Notes under the pieces: generated by a model
What the model was told of the DNA's origin: nothing
Databases searched by the model: none
Seen by the model: only the letters and a program-made list of their open reading frames with translations
In this document: positions 1 to 9,339 of the stretch, piece after piece
Layout: each line of letters opens with the position of its first letter
Position numbering within the stretch: the first letter of the stretch is position 1
From: Halodesulfovibrio spirochaetisodalis
GTDB taxonomy: Bacteria; Desulfobacterota; Desulfovibrionia; Desulfovibrionales; Desulfovibrionaceae
Assembly: GCF_001672295.1 (NCBI RefSeq)
Contig: NZ_JXMS01000002.1
Coordinates: 62,001 to 126,000 of the forward strand
DNA: 64,000 bases
Direction: 5' to 3'
Translations under genes and position numbers: made by a program

Positions 1-818
1 AGGTCTTCAAGGTTTCCAAAAATAGACTTCATCATTTTGTAGACCAGCTCTTCAGAGACATCTGCACGCGCTACAAAGTTGTGACGATATGCAAGAGAAC
101 GAACCGATTTTTTCTGACCAGGGTATGTTCCGGCAGGAAGGTCGGTTATAAAGTACATCGGATTGTCTTTAAGAAGCTGCTTAAGCTTACTTTCATCAGC
201 AGGAACCCAGTTAAGTTCGCGAGTCTGTGCCAAGTCCATCAGCGGAGCAAGTGGAATTGCACCAAACCACATTGCAGCATCTAATTGACCATTTTTCATT
301 TTTTCAGTCATCTCTGGAAGGGTTTCAGAGAATGCTTCAAAATCATCACGAGTAAAACCAGATGCGCTGAGATACTTGAAGTTGTCTGCACGGGCGAGGG
401 AGCCCGGAGGTCCCACGCCAATACGTTTTTGGGCAATATCACCAATAGCGCTGATATTAGAATCCTTCAAAGCTGGTAATTGCTGGTACGCAATCTGGTG
501 TGAAAACATACCAAGCACCGGTACAGGCTTTTGATAAATGCCTTCACCTTTGTATGCCTGAAGGGCTGCTCCAGGAGCAGTAAATGCAAACTCAAGGTCA
601 CCAAGTCCCATCAAGTAAAGGTTGTGGATTCCACCTTTAGTTGCTTCCACTGTAAAATCAATCTCAGGAATCTCACGTCCAACTACATCAGCCACACCTG
701 CCCCCATGGTGTAGAGAGCCATACCTACCGGGTTGGTTCCCACAGAAACAAAGGTTCTGGCAAATGCACTGGAATGGAATGCCAGCAGCATAAGCGCTGC
801 AATAATAATGCGTTTCAT
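1..818 (-). CDS. TAXI-family TRAP transporter solute-binding protein (3' end missing)
   Basis: This is the periplasmic substrate-binding subunit of a TRAP transporter, which captures a small organic anion for ion-driven uptake. The reading frame runs off the left edge, so about 272 codons are visible. The start ATG at 818 follows a good AGGAG site. The N-terminus MKRIIIAALMLLAFHSSAFA is a typical signal peptide, followed by FVSVGTNPVG and MGAGVADVV, which are characteristic of the TAXI (TTT) binding-protein family. It starts 15 bp after the fused TRAP permease and lies in the same transcript as choline-sulfatase. Substrate is not readable from sequence; the operon partner suggests an organic compound linked to choline-O-sulfate or another sulfate ester, which is inference. 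Confidence 0.85.
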   Translation of the reverse strand, partial: MKRIIIAALMLLAFHSSAFARTFVSVGTNPVGMALYTMGAGVADVVGREIPEIDFTVEATKGGIHNLYLMGLGDLEFAFTAPGAALQAYKGEGIYQKPVPVLGMFSHQIAYQQLPALKDSNISAIGDIAQKRIGVGPPGSLARADNFKYLSASGFTRDDFEAFSETLPEMTEKMKNGQLDAAMWFGAIPLAPLMDLAQTRELNWVPADESKLKQLLKDNPMYFITDLPAGTYPGQKKSVRSLAYRHNFVARADVSEELVYKMMKSIFGNLED

Positions 819-833
819 ATATTGCTCCTTCTA

Positions 834-2798
834 CTAGCTGCTGACAGGTGCAGAGTTGGCAGCAAGGTTTTTACCGCCTTTCATCTGTGATATTGCCGCA
901 AGAGCAAACATTAAGCCGCCAAGAGCGTTACCGCGCCAATCCGGATACACCAGAAGCACAGAACTAATAGCAAACAGTGCACGCTCCCATATGAAGCATG
1001 GACGTTTCCAGAATCCTACAACTGCAATCGCCAAGCTATATACACCGATCAACGCAGTAATCAGCGCGCTGACAATCTCCATTGGTTCACCTATTGCCAC
1101 CAACTCCGGACCATACACAAACATATATGGTACGATGTATGTTGTGATGCCAATAAAGCAAGCGGTGAACCCTGTCTTGTTAGGATCAGTTTTCGCAATA
1201 CCAGCCGCAGCGTATGCTGCAAGAGCAACTGGTGGAGTAATTGCGGAGATGATACCGAAGTAGAATATAAACATATGGGCTGCGATTGCAGGTACACCGG
1301 ACATCTCTAACGCAGGGGCCACAAGTGCAGCGAGCAGGATGTACGCTGGCGCGGTCGGAAGCCCCATTCCGAGAATAAGAGAGGCGCACATTGTAAGAAG
1401 GAGTAGAATGAACTTAGAACCACCAGCTACTGCAATAAGCATTGCAGATAATTTTAGCGGAAGACCGGTGATTGTAACTGCACCAATAACAATACCTGCA
1501 CTCGCACATGCCACAGTTACAGGGAGCATATTCATGGTTCCGTCAAACAACGACCAGAAGAATTTTTTCACATCCAGCCATGTTTCACGACGAGCAAAGC
1601 TAATAATCACAGTACCAACAATTGTCCAAAATCCTACGTACATTGCTGAGTAACCAGCGACTAATAAGCCAATGAGCAAAGCAATAGGAAGGAACAGGTG
1701 CATGCCTTTTGAAACTTGATCCATGCGTGGAGCGTCTTTATCAAGACCGGTTTTCAAACCGAGGCGCAGGGCTTCAAAATGAACAATTGCAAACTGTGAA
1801 AAGTAAAAAAGTAATGCTGGGATTGCTGCCGCCAGAGCAACTTCGCTATATGGGATACCGATAGTTTCTGCCATCTGGAACGCTGCGGCACCCATGATTG
1901 GAGGAGCCAGCTGCCCACCTGATGAGGCAACAGCAACCACCGCTGCTGCAAAGTTTCTGGTGTACCCTGAGCGCATCATCAAAGGGATGGTCAAAGAACC
2001 AGTTGTAACAACGTTTGCAACAGTACTGCCGGAAAGCATGCCAAGTAAGCCACTGGAAACAACAGCTGCTTTAGCAGGTCCACCAACAGAGCGCGCCGTA
2101 GCAAGACGAGCAAAATCTACAAAGTACCTTGAACCTCCTGAGCGATCCAGAAACGCAGCAAACAGGATAAAGAGGGCAATAACAGTTGCACATACACCAA
2201 GCGGAACACCCATGATGCCGGATTGTGTAAGGTACATCTGATATGCAATACGGCCTATTGAATACCCTCTATGCGCTAAAATCCCAGGTAGGAAATTACC
2301 AAAGTGAGCGTACAGCAGTGCAACAGCACAGATAATTGCTAGTGCGTTGCCCACAACACGGCGTACACTTTCGATCAGTAATACTGTCAAAACGATTCCG
2401 AGCAGCAACTCGAAATCTGTTGCCAAACCACCACGTTCTGCAATCACCTGGTAGTTCAAGGTCATGTAGATTCCCGGCAAGGCAGCAAGTCCAGCAAGAA
2501 TCAAGTCGTAAACAGGAACTTTATAGCCCCCGTCTTCAGTTTTATTTTTCTGTCCTCTAATCGATACGGTCAGAAAGATTAACGTCATCATAAAAGATAA
2601 GTGCAAACTACGCTGGATAAGCGCAGTAAATACACCAAATGCGCCAGTATACAGATGGAAGACTGCCAATCCCACTGCAATAACTGCCACTATGTATCCT
2701 ACAACTTTAGCCGCAACAGGATACATCAATATATTCAAGATGCCTGCTGAAGCTCCCGGCGGGGAGCTTGTTATATGAGTTTTTTCCTTATCGTGCAC
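834..2798 (-). CDS. TRAP transporter permease, fused 4TM/12TM (DctQM-type) subunits
   Basis: This 654-residue, very hydrophobic protein is the membrane part of a TRAP transporter in which the small (4TM) and large (12TM) subunits are fused, the architecture normal for TAXI systems. Visible landmarks are the N-terminal hydrophobic block (about residues 25-130), the conserved large-subunit core with SSGLLGMLSGSTVANVVTTG and GGQLAPPIMGAAAF, and the later GLPTAPAYI and TPPVALAAYAAAGIAKTDP motifs. It begins 35 bp after the choline-sulfatase stop and ends 15 bp before the TAXI binding protein, so the three form one operon. It moves substrate across the inner membrane using an ion gradient. Substrate unknown. 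Confidence 0.9.
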   Translation of the reverse strand: MHDKEKTHITSSPPGASAGILNILMYPVAAKVVGYIVAVIAVGLAVFHLYTGAFGVFTALIQRSLHLSFMMTLIFLTVSIRGQKNKTEDGGYKVPVYDLILAGLAALPGIYMTLNYQVIAERGGLATDFELLLGIVLTVLLIESVRRVVGNALAIICAVALLYAHFGNFLPGILAHRGYSIGRIAYQMYLTQSGIMGVPLGVCATVIALFILFAAFLDRSGGSRYFVDFARLATARSVGGPAKAAVVSSGLLGMLSGSTVANVVTTGSLTIPLMMRSGYTRNFAAAVVAVASSGGQLAPPIMGAAAFQMAETIGIPYSEVALAAAIPALLFYFSQFAIVHFEALRLGLKTGLDKDAPRMDQVSKGMHLFLPIALLIGLLVAGYSAMYVGFWTIVGTVIISFARRETWLDVKKFFWSLFDGTMNMLPVTVACASAGIVIGAVTITGLPLKLSAMLIAVAGGSKFILLLLTMCASLILGMGLPTAPAYILLAALVAPALEMSGVPAIAAHMFIFYFGIISAITPPVALAAYAAAGIAKTDPNKTGFTACFIGITTYIVPYMFVYGPELVAIGEPMEIVSALITALIGVYSLAIAVVGFWKRPCFIWERALFAISSVLLVYPDWRGNALGGLMFALAAISQMKGGKNLAANSAPVSS

Positions 2799-2833
2799 TT
2801 CTTCCTCCTCGTTTGCGCGAACCCAATTAACAC

Positions 2834-4369
2834 CTATTTAAAAGCAGACTCGTTTTCAATACGCGGAATTCGCGCAAAAGCTTTGGTCTGCACAGCGCCA
2901 GCTTTGCGTACATACCGCTGGTCATCATTTTCAAAAACTTTGTAAGCCCATACCGGATCATTATCAGTCTGTTTTGCAATGAAAAGACGACGTTTCTGAC
3001 TGGCAAGGATTTGTTCACGGATTTTTGTAGGATTCCAACCATCAAGAGCTACAGCGTTAAGCTCTTTACGGAGGTCAGCGTATTCTGGAAGGTCAGCAAT
3101 GTTGGTCAACTCAAGAGGATCATTAGCAAGATCGTACATAATATCATCATGACCGTGGGTGTAGATATACTTCACAGAGCCACGTCTAACCATACGACAT
3201 GGCGCAAGTGCCCCTTCACCAGTATATTCAACAATTATCTGGTCAAGACGATCGTCATCTTTACCGTCTTTCAGAAGCGGTACCAAGGACGTGCCTTCAA
3301 ACTCGTCAATAACTTCATAGTTTTCACCGTTAGTTACGATATCAAGAACTGTCGGTGTCAAATCCACGAGAGACACGCATTTCTCAATTCGCTTCGGAGA
3401 GAACAGGGAAGGACAAGAAATAATGAGTGGTACGGTTGCAGAGTATTCGTAGAAGAGTTGCTTGTACCACTGACCACGCTCGCCGAGCATGTCTCCGTGG
3501 TCTGAGGTAAAGATAATGACGGTATCTTCGTACAGGTCACAATCTTTTAGCGCTGCTACAAGATTCCCCACTTTTTCATCAAGTGCGCTTACCATGCCGT
3601 AGTATGCATGGCGGGAATTACGAATCTGATCATCGGTTGGCTGATCGAGATCGCCTGCATGCGCGTAGTAAATCCACTTGGACATAGGGTCCATGTCTTC
3701 TTCTTTCATGGCAGGCACTCTTGGCATGTCGATTTCGTCCGAATCATACAGATCCCAATGCTCGGGACGACAAATAAACGGAGAATGCGGCTGGGTAAAA
3801 GAAACTGTCAGGAAAAATGGACGTTCTTCGTATCGTGCAAGGTCAAAAATCTTGCGAACACCGAAGTATTCAACTTCGTCATCATAGTCGATCTGAAGAC
3901 TTCGTTTGCATTGGCCGGAGTTAACAACTGCGCTCAAGTTGATGCCGGTCGGTCGGTCACCAAGACCTTTTTCCCAGTTAGGAGCCCAGGAGAAGTTTGA
4001 CGGGTAGATGTCTGTTGTTACACGTTCTTCATACCCATGAAGCTGATCAGGACCTACAAAGTGCATTTTGCCGCACAGGGTAGTGCTGTATCCCATGCCA
4101 CGAAGATAATGCATAAGCGTAGGAGTCTCTGCCGGAGCTTCTGTCGCATTATCCCATACCCCTACAGTGTTTGCGTAACGCCCTGTGAGCATAGACATGC
4201 GGGAAGGAGCACAAAGCGGGAAGTTACAGTAAGAATTTTCGAATACAACGCCTTCACTGGCGAGTTTGTCGAGGTTAGGGGTTTTTACCACCTGATGACC
4301 ATATGCAGGAAGTACCTTCGCAGTCATCTGATCTACTTGAATTAAAAGTATATTATGCTTTTTGGACAT
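2834..4369 (-). CDS. betC: choline-sulfatase (BetC-like type I sulfatase)
   Basis: This is a type I sulfatase of 511 residues. The formylglycine motif is CAPSR at residues 53-57 in the context YCNFPLCAPSRMSMLTGR, and the N-terminal metal ligand lies in LIQVDQM. A second metal/active-site block reads FTSDHGDMLGERGQWYK. The last 50 residues (RRLFIAKQTDNDPVWAYKVF and following) match the C-terminal extension typical of choline-sulfatases, so hydrolysis of choline-O-sulfate to choline and sulfate is the most likely reaction. There is no signal peptide, so it is cytoplasmic and would act after uptake, fitting the co-transcribed TRAP importer. Cys53 would need a formylglycine-generating or anSME-type maturase that is not in this window. 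In a sulfate reducer both products are useful. Other small sulfate esters remain possible. Confidence 0.8.
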   Translation of the reverse strand: MSKKHNILLIQVDQMTAKVLPAYGHQVVKTPNLDKLASEGVVFENSYCNFPLCAPSRMSMLTGRYANTVGVWDNATEAPAETPTLMHYLRGMGYSTTLCGKMHFVGPDQLHGYEERVTTDIYPSNFSWAPNWEKGLGDRPTGINLSAVVNSGQCKRSLQIDYDDEVEYFGVRKIFDLARYEERPFFLTVSFTQPHSPFICRPEHWDLYDSDEIDMPRVPAMKEEDMDPMSKWIYYAHAGDLDQPTDDQIRNSRHAYYGMVSALDEKVGNLVAALKDCDLYEDTVIIFTSDHGDMLGERGQWYKQLFYEYSATVPLIISCPSLFSPKRIEKCVSLVDLTPTVLDIVTNGENYEVIDEFEGTSLVPLLKDGKDDDRLDQIIVEYTGEGALAPCRMVRRGSVKYIYTHGHDDIMYDLANDPLELTNIADLPEYADLRKELNAVALDGWNPTKIREQILASQKRRLFIAKQTDNDPVWAYKVFENDDQRYVRKAGAVQTKAFARIPRIENESAFK

Positions 4370-4435
4370 GACTTCTCCATAGAAAGATTTATCTTCTATG
4401 AAGAACTACACAATACGGAGGATAGTGAAAAATTA

Positions 4436-4465
4436 ATTGTACTAATAAACGATAGTAGTTGTGAA
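4436..4465 (-). promoter_or_regulatory. candidate sigma-70 promoter for the betC-TRAP operon
   Basis: Read on the minus strand, TTCACA and TACAAT are separated by 18 bp, each one base off consensus. The -10 box lies about 65 bp upstream of the betC start. This is a pattern match only. Confidence 0.4.
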
Positions 4466-4518
4466 TATGAAGCTGAATTAACAAGATGTATTAAGTGTTC
4501 CACTATCTCCCTCTCCAG

Positions 4519-4551
4519 CCCTTACAGTGAAAGCTGTGAGGGATTTTTTTT
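4519..4551 (+). terminator. orphan intrinsic terminator on the plus strand
   Basis: CCCTTACAG and CTGTGAGGG form a 9-bp stem with one wobble and a 6-nt loop, followed by an A and eight T on the plus strand. No plus-strand gene precedes it; betC runs the other way. It may end a small RNA transcribed from the 4370-4518 region. Confidence 0.6.
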
Positions 4552-4693
4552 GTATCCAATCTTTGAGCGGTACTAAGTTACTAAGCAGTCTTCCAAAATT
4601 TATGCTTGGGAGAGAGTGGGAAAACGGAATGATACCATGCTTCATTATGGCTCAAAAATTAAGCCATTAAACAAGATAAGATAAACATGATTC

Positions 4694-4729
4694 AAAAAGG
4701 CTCTTTCCAGCCAGTTGGAAAGAGCCTTT
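4694..4729 (-). terminator. intrinsic terminator of the ald operon
   Basis: AAAGGCTCTTTCC and GGAAAGAGCCTTT (positions 4696-4708 and 4717-4729) form a long perfect stem; on the minus strand it is followed by TTTT. It lies about 245 bp past the ald stop. I see no gene in the 4730-4974 spacer. Confidence 0.75.
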
Positions 4730-4974
4730 GATTTATCATCCCGAGTAGTTTTAGTACTACTTGGGGTAGTTGTTATGTACTCATCTGAAACGGGTAATTA
4801 CAGATGAGGAGTTATTGTTGCTATTAAGTGGTACCGCAACAATGGGGAGAACAGTTTCTCTTGCTGCGGGAAAACTGTTCTGGTTTGTGAGTATAGTACT
4901 GAACTGGATATCCTCTACAATGTTGCTACTCTATGTGTATCAAGAACTGTTTGAGCAGCGGGGTGATCTAGTTA

Positions 4975-6087
4975 CTATAAGACCTCACTTGCTGGTGTGT
5001 ATGGGAGATCAAAGGCATCACATACGGCTCTATATGTAAGTTTGCCTTCATGAACATTGAGTCCGAGCTTTATCTCTTTGTTATCGATACAGGCTTGTTT
5101 CCAGCCTTTGTTTGCAATTTCAATGGTATATGGAAGTGTTGCGTTGGTGAGTGCCATGGTGGATGTCATTGGCACAGCACCCGGGATGTTGGCAACGCAG
5201 TAGTGGACTACGCCATCTACTTCGTATGTAGGTTCTGTGTGGGTGGTTGGCTTGGAAGTTTCAAAGCAGCCGCCCTGATCGATTGCAACGTCTACCAGTG
5301 CAGAGCCTTTCTTCATGAGCTTCAGATCGTCGCGGGTGATAACAGCAGGAGCTTTTGCGCCCGGGATTAATACAGCACCCACTACAAGATCCATTTCAGG
5401 AAGCAGACGCTGAATAGCGCCTTTAGAAGACATGAGTGTAGTGCAGTTTGCAGGCATTACATCATCCAGATAGCGCAGGCGATCGAGGTTGATGTCCATG
5501 AGATATACCTGTGCACCGAGACCGCACGCCATCTTAGCTGCCTGTACTCCGACAACGCCGCCGCCGATAACCATAACCTTGGCAGGCTCAACACCAGGAA
5601 CGCCACCAAGTAACTTACCAAGGCCACCATTTGTTTTTTCAAGAGCTTTGGCACCTTGCTGGATAGCCATACGCCCTGCAACTTCTGACATCGGTGTAAG
5701 AAGCGGAAGGGATTTGTCTGCTTTTTGAATAGTCTCGTATGCAATGCAGGTTGCACCGGATTCCATCAGAGCTTTTGTCTGCGGTTCATCCGCTGCAAGA
5801 TGCAGATAGGTAAAGAGGATTTGTCCCTTACGGAGCATACCGTATTCTGAAGGCTGAGGCTCTTTAACGTGCATCACCATGTCTGCTTTCTTGAAAATTT
5901 CAGCAGGTGTTTCAATCATGGTTGCACCAGCAGCGATATATTCTTCATCACTGAAGCCGGAGCCTACACCGGCATTTTTTTCAACCAGCACACTGTGACC
6001 GTTAGCGATAACAGCAATAACGCCTGCCGGAGTCATGCAGACGCGGTTTTCTTTGACCTTAATTTCTTTAAGAATCCCAATAATCAT
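4975..6087 (-). CDS. ald: alanine dehydrogenase
   Basis: This 370-residue protein is full length for NAD-dependent alanine dehydrogenase, which interconverts L-alanine with pyruvate, ammonia and NADH. The N-terminus IGILKEIKVKENRVCMTPAG is the family signature, with the conserved lysine in HVKEPQPSE, the catalytic His in YLHLAADE and the dinucleotide fold in VMVIGGGVVGVQAAK. It is the last gene of the catabolic operon, 27 bp after the aminotransferase. Its likely job is to regenerate the pyruvate consumed by the aminotransferase while releasing ammonia. Alanine dehydrogenase plays this role beside taurine-pyruvate aminotransferase in Bilophila wadsworthia. Confident. Confidence 0.95.
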   Translation of the reverse strand: MIIGILKEIKVKENRVCMTPAGVIAVIANGHSVLVEKNAGVGSGFSDEEYIAAGATMIETPAEIFKKADMVMHVKEPQPSEYGMLRKGQILFTYLHLAADEPQTKALMESGATCIAYETIQKADKSLPLLTPMSEVAGRMAIQQGAKALEKTNGGLGKLLGGVPGVEPAKVMVIGGGVVGVQAAKMACGLGAQVYLMDINLDRLRYLDDVMPANCTTLMSSKGAIQRLLPEMDLVVGAVLIPGAKAPAVITRDDLKLMKKGSALVDVAIDQGGCFETSKPTTHTEPTYEVDGVVHYCVANIPGAVPMTSTMALTNATLPYTIEIANKGWKQACIDNKEIKLGLNVHEGKLTYRAVCDAFDLPYTPASEVL

Positions 6088-6114
6088 TACGTTGTCCTTA
6101 CATGGATTAGTTAT

Positions 6115-7485
6115 TTATAGCGCTGCAAGAGCGTTATCTACTGCGGTTACAATTTCATCGATATCTGCTTTTGTGGAGATAAGCGCAGGGCTGAAGCAGA
6201 GGTTGTTGTTGTATTTTTCGAATGAACGGTTGGTTCGTCCGATGATTACACCGTTCTGCATACAGTGGCCTGCAATCTTCATGGTGACAGTTTCATCAAC
6301 CGGCTCTTTTGTGGTGCGGTCTTTTACCAATTCCATTCCTTGGAAGAGGCCGACTCCACGGACATCACCGATAATGTCATATTTGTCTTTCAGTTCAAAA
6401 AGACGGTCCTGCATATACGCACCCATGGTCGTTACATTTTCAAGAAGGTTTTCTTCTTCAACGATTCGCATGTTTTCAAGTGCAGCAGCAGGGCCTGCTG
6501 TGCAGCCACCAAATGTGGATATGTCGCGGAAATAACGTTCACGGTCTGATGGATCTGCCTTAAACTGCTCAAAGATTTTTTCAGTGGTAACAGTACAGGA
6601 TATAGCTGCATAGCCAGAGGCAACTCCTTTTGCCATGGTTACCATGTCTGGCGTGAAGTCGTAGTTCTGGTAGCCAAACCACTTACCTGTACGTCCGATG
6701 CCGCATACAACTTCATCAATGTGGAGCAGGACATCGTATTTGTCGCAGATCTCGCGAATAATCGGGAAGTACTCAGGTGCAGGAGGGATAACACCGCCGC
6801 CTGCCGTAATAGGCTCAAGAATGATGCCACCGACAGTGTCTGGCCCTTCTTTTAGAATAAGCGTTTCCAAAGCGCGGGCGCACTCGATATCACAATTACC
6901 GTATTCTTTACCGAACGGGCAGCGGTAGCAGCAGCAATGTTCCAGTTCTGCAAAGCCAGAAAGGAAGGGGCCGTACTGCGCTTTACGTTCGGACTGACCT
7001 GTTGAGCTTAGTGCAGCAATGGTTGTTCCGTGGTAGTCACGGTCTCTGTAAATAATTTTGTGTTTCTTACCGTTGTTGTTGAAGTGAGCAAGCTGGCGGA
7101 TGATCTTGTATGCTTTTTCGTTCGCTTCGGAACCGGAGTTGGAATAGTACACTCGGCTGAAGCCCGGCATTTTATCGATCAATTGATCAGCAAATTGTGC
7201 TGCGGGAACATTACCCGCGGTATTAGCAAAGTAGCAGAGCTTAACAAGCTGGTCGCGTACAGCATCAGCCATGGACTCACGTCCGTAGCCGACGTTAACA
7301 GTCCATACTCCGCCGGAAACAGCATCAAGATATTCTTTGCCCTTGGCATCTGTGATGCGCATGCCTTTGCCTTCTACAAAAACTGGCGGGTCGTTTTGTT
7401 CAAACGGTTTATGCTGGGTGATGTGGTGCCAGCAACGTTCTTTGTCATTTTCAACAGCTTTGATTGGATCAAATGGGTTGCTCAT
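6115..7485 (-). CDS. class III omega-aminotransferase, taurine- or beta-alanine-pyruvate type
   Basis: This is a PLP-dependent class III aminotransferase of 456 residues. I chose the ATG at 7485 (MSNPFDPIKAVENDKE) because an AAGGAA site precedes it; the frame extends 81 codons upstream without family similarity. The PLP lysine lies in TMAKGVASGY, the cofactor-binding Asp in HIDEVVCGIGRTGKWF, and the cysteine-rich CCCYRCPFGKEYGNC segment resembles taurine-pyruvate aminotransferases. It would transfer an amino group to pyruvate, making alanine for the neighbouring alanine dehydrogenase. With taurine the product is sulfoacetaldehyde, but no sulfoacetaldehyde reductase, Xsc or isethionate lyase is present here. 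With beta-alanine the product is malonate semialdehyde, which the operon's CoA-acylating dehydrogenase could use. Substrate is open. Confidence 0.8.
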   Translation of the reverse strand: MSNPFDPIKAVENDKERCWHHITQHKPFEQNDPPVFVEGKGMRITDAKGKEYLDAVSGGVWTVNVGYGRESMADAVRDQLVKLCYFANTAGNVPAAQFADQLIDKMPGFSRVYYSNSGSEANEKAYKIIRQLAHFNNNGKKHKIIYRDRDYHGTTIAALSSTGQSERKAQYGPFLSGFAELEHCCCYRCPFGKEYGNCDIECARALETLILKEGPDTVGGIILEPITAGGGVIPPAPEYFPIIREICDKYDVLLHIDEVVCGIGRTGKWFGYQNYDFTPDMVTMAKGVASGYAAISCTVTTEKIFEQFKADPSDRERYFRDISTFGGCTAGPAAALENMRIVEEENLLENVTTMGAYMQDRLFELKDKYDIIGDVRGVGLFQGMELVKDRTTKEPVDETVTMKIAGHCMQNGVIIGRTNRSFEKYNNNLCFSPALISTKADIDEIVTAVDNALAAL

Positions 7486-7570
7486 AGGATTATTCCTTGT
7501 AGATACATAGTGTTGGAAGGCGCAATGTCTGAGCGCCTTGATGTAGTAAATTTGCGTGGGTATCAGTGAT

Positions 7571-7602
7571 GACCGGAGAATCTGGCAAGAGATTCTCCGG
7601 TC
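7571..7602. other. perfect 13-bp intercistronic hairpin
   Basis: GACCGGAGAATCT, loop GGCAAG, and the exact complement form a strong stem between the permease and aminotransferase genes. Neither strand has a T-tract, so it is more likely an mRNA processing or stability element than a terminator. Confidence 0.6.
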
Positions 7603-7633
7603 AAGAAGGAAGGTGAATGGAATTAGTTGCTTG

Positions 7634-9112
7634 TTAGTTCTCTGCTGTACGGGAGCCGGTAGCTTTTTCTTCTGTATCAAAGAACACAGGAATAGAGCTG
7701 TCACCGAAGATGCTTCCGCGGATTTCAAGTTCTGGAGTGTTACGTACCGTTGGGATTTGGATCATGTAGAATCCAATGCCCATAACAACCCAGATAACCA
7801 TGAGGATCCAAGGCTCTGTGCCGATGATAGCCGGAGAGCCGGGAACAGTGAGCATTCCGAGGATAATGAAGGAAGCTACTGCGCCAAGAACGCTAACCAT
7901 GTTTTTCTCTCCACGTGCTGCAAACATTTTGTAGCTTGCAAGGCAGGTAAACATATACGCGATAACAGTTCCTACTGAACACATGTCAACAATCCATCCA
8001 ACAACAGCACGTCCTGCCCAAGGTGTGAGAAGGCTGATGGCGATTGTGAAGATAATTGCGTTATGCGGAGTGTGGTAGGTTGGGTGAACTTCTCCGAACC
8101 ACTGTGGAAGGAATTTACCGCGGGCAATGGAGAAGATGAGTCGTGTTGTAGCAAGGTAGAATCCGTTCATGCCTGTACAGACAGCACCGAGAACAGCTGT
8201 GCCGAGCACAACACTACCGAATTTACCAAGTGCCAAGTGGGCAACAGCACCGGTAGCCCAGGCGTGATCCTGAGCGAGCAGCTCTTTGTATGGAATAACG
8301 CTGCCAACGCAGAATGTAACAAGTGTGTACAGAAGAGCTCCGATACCGATTGCGCCGAGCATAAGAACACGTGCTTTTTTAGGTGAGAAAGAGAATTCTT
8401 CTGCTGCTTGCGGAATAGTATCGAACCCTACGAACAGAAATGGTGCGATGGCGACAACTGTTACGATTGCAGCGATCTTGGATTTTCCTTCAGCAAAGTG
8501 AGGAATAAGGTTTGAAAACGCGAATGTGTCAGTGCTGACCACACCGAATGTCATAGCGATTACGCCGAAGGTAAGGGCAAATGCGAGAATAAGCTGAATA
8601 CTGCCGGCAACACTTACACCACGGTAGTTCATGATGCCGAACATGAGGATGGCTGCGGACATAATGAGGACTTCGCCTACATATACGTCCCAACCGGCAG
8701 CGGTGTACAGGTAACCGAATTCAAATACCCCCGGCATGAGGAAACGTGCCAGAAGTGCAATTGCAGAGGCGTTGATACCGACAATGCTTAAGTATCCAAG
8801 AACCAGCGCCCACCCACAGACGAAGGCTCCGGTTGGGCCAAAACCGGCATATGCGTAGGCAAATTCACCACCGGCAACAGGGTAGTGCTCAATCATATGA
8901 CTGTAGCTGAGGGCTACAATACTCATGACGACACCACCAATGGCGAAGGCTATGATAGTGGCCAGAGGGCCTGCATTAGGCAGAAAGGATATGCCGGGAA
9001 GTACAAAGCAGCCCCAGCCGACGATACAGCCCAGAGCCAGTGCTCCAACCTGCCAGGGAGATAGGCTTTTTTCCAGTTTGCCACGTTCTGAGTTTTGAGA
9101 TGTTCCAGCCAT
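7634..9112 (-). CDS. APC-superfamily amino acid permease
   Basis: This 492-residue membrane protein has about 12 hydrophobic segments. TM1 carries GALALGCIVGWGCFVLPG, the glycine-rich substrate-binding stretch of the APC (amino acid-polyamine-organocation) superfamily, and the conserved PVAGGEFAYAYAGFGP and FVGFDTIPQAAEEF motifs follow. I chose the ATG at 9112 (MAGTSQNS) because GAGGAG lies just upstream; the frame could extend 23 codons. It sits between the semialdehyde dehydrogenase and the aminotransferase in the same direction, so it is probably the importer of the operon's amino acid, taurine or beta-alanine being the candidates. Specificity cannot be read from sequence. Confidence 0.85.
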   Translation of the reverse strand: MAGTSQNSERGKLEKSLSPWQVGALALGCIVGWGCFVLPGISFLPNAGPLATIIAFAIGGVVMSIVALSYSHMIEHYPVAGGEFAYAYAGFGPTGAFVCGWALVLGYLSIVGINASAIALLARFLMPGVFEFGYLYTAAGWDVYVGEVLIMSAAILMFGIMNYRGVSVAGSIQLILAFALTFGVIAMTFGVVSTDTFAFSNLIPHFAEGKSKIAAIVTVVAIAPFLFVGFDTIPQAAEEFSFSPKKARVLMLGAIGIGALLYTLVTFCVGSVIPYKELLAQDHAWATGAVAHLALGKFGSVVLGTAVLGAVCTGMNGFYLATTRLIFSIARGKFLPQWFGEVHPTYHTPHNAIIFTIAISLLTPWAGRAVVGWIVDMCSVGTVIAYMFTCLASYKMFAARGEKNMVSVLGAVASFIILGMLTVPGSPAIIGTEPWILMVIWVVMGIGFYMIQIPTVRNTPELEIRGSIFGDSSIPVFFDTEEKATGSRTAEN

Positions 9113-9296
9113 GATAACTCCTCGTTTGGATATACGGTTTGCGCATTGAGCGCGATTCTTCCTCCGATGGCGGACATTCATAAGCGTCTACGTGTAACGT
9201 GCTGATATGAAATATAAACAATTTCAAAAGAACGCGGATAAAATGTATCCGCAATATGTGTGCTGGTGAGAGGCAGACGCCTATAGAAATTAAGAA

Positions 9297-9322
9297 GGAA
9301 GCCCGCGTGAAAGCAGGCTTCC
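9297..9322. other. hairpin after the semialdehyde dehydrogenase gene
   Basis: GGAAGCCCGC, loop GTGAAA and GCAGGCTTCC form a 10-bp stem with one mismatch, 18 bp past the mmsA stop. On the minus strand it is followed only by TTCTTAATTTC, so at most a weak terminator; it may tune expression within the operon. Confidence 0.5.
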
Positions 9323-9339
9323 CTGAGGCTTGCAACTAA

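Noticed and set aside
4770-5039. Plus-strand 89-codon frame
   Set aside because: It overlaps the ald end, has no ribosome site and no recognisable sequence; likely chance.
7571-7602. Rho-independent terminator between permease and aminotransferase genes
   Set aside because: The stem is strong, but neither strand has a T-tract and the genes look like one operon.
7486-7728. N-terminal extension of the aminotransferase
   Set aside because: The 81 extra codons show no family similarity and a ribosome site lies right before the ATG at 7485.
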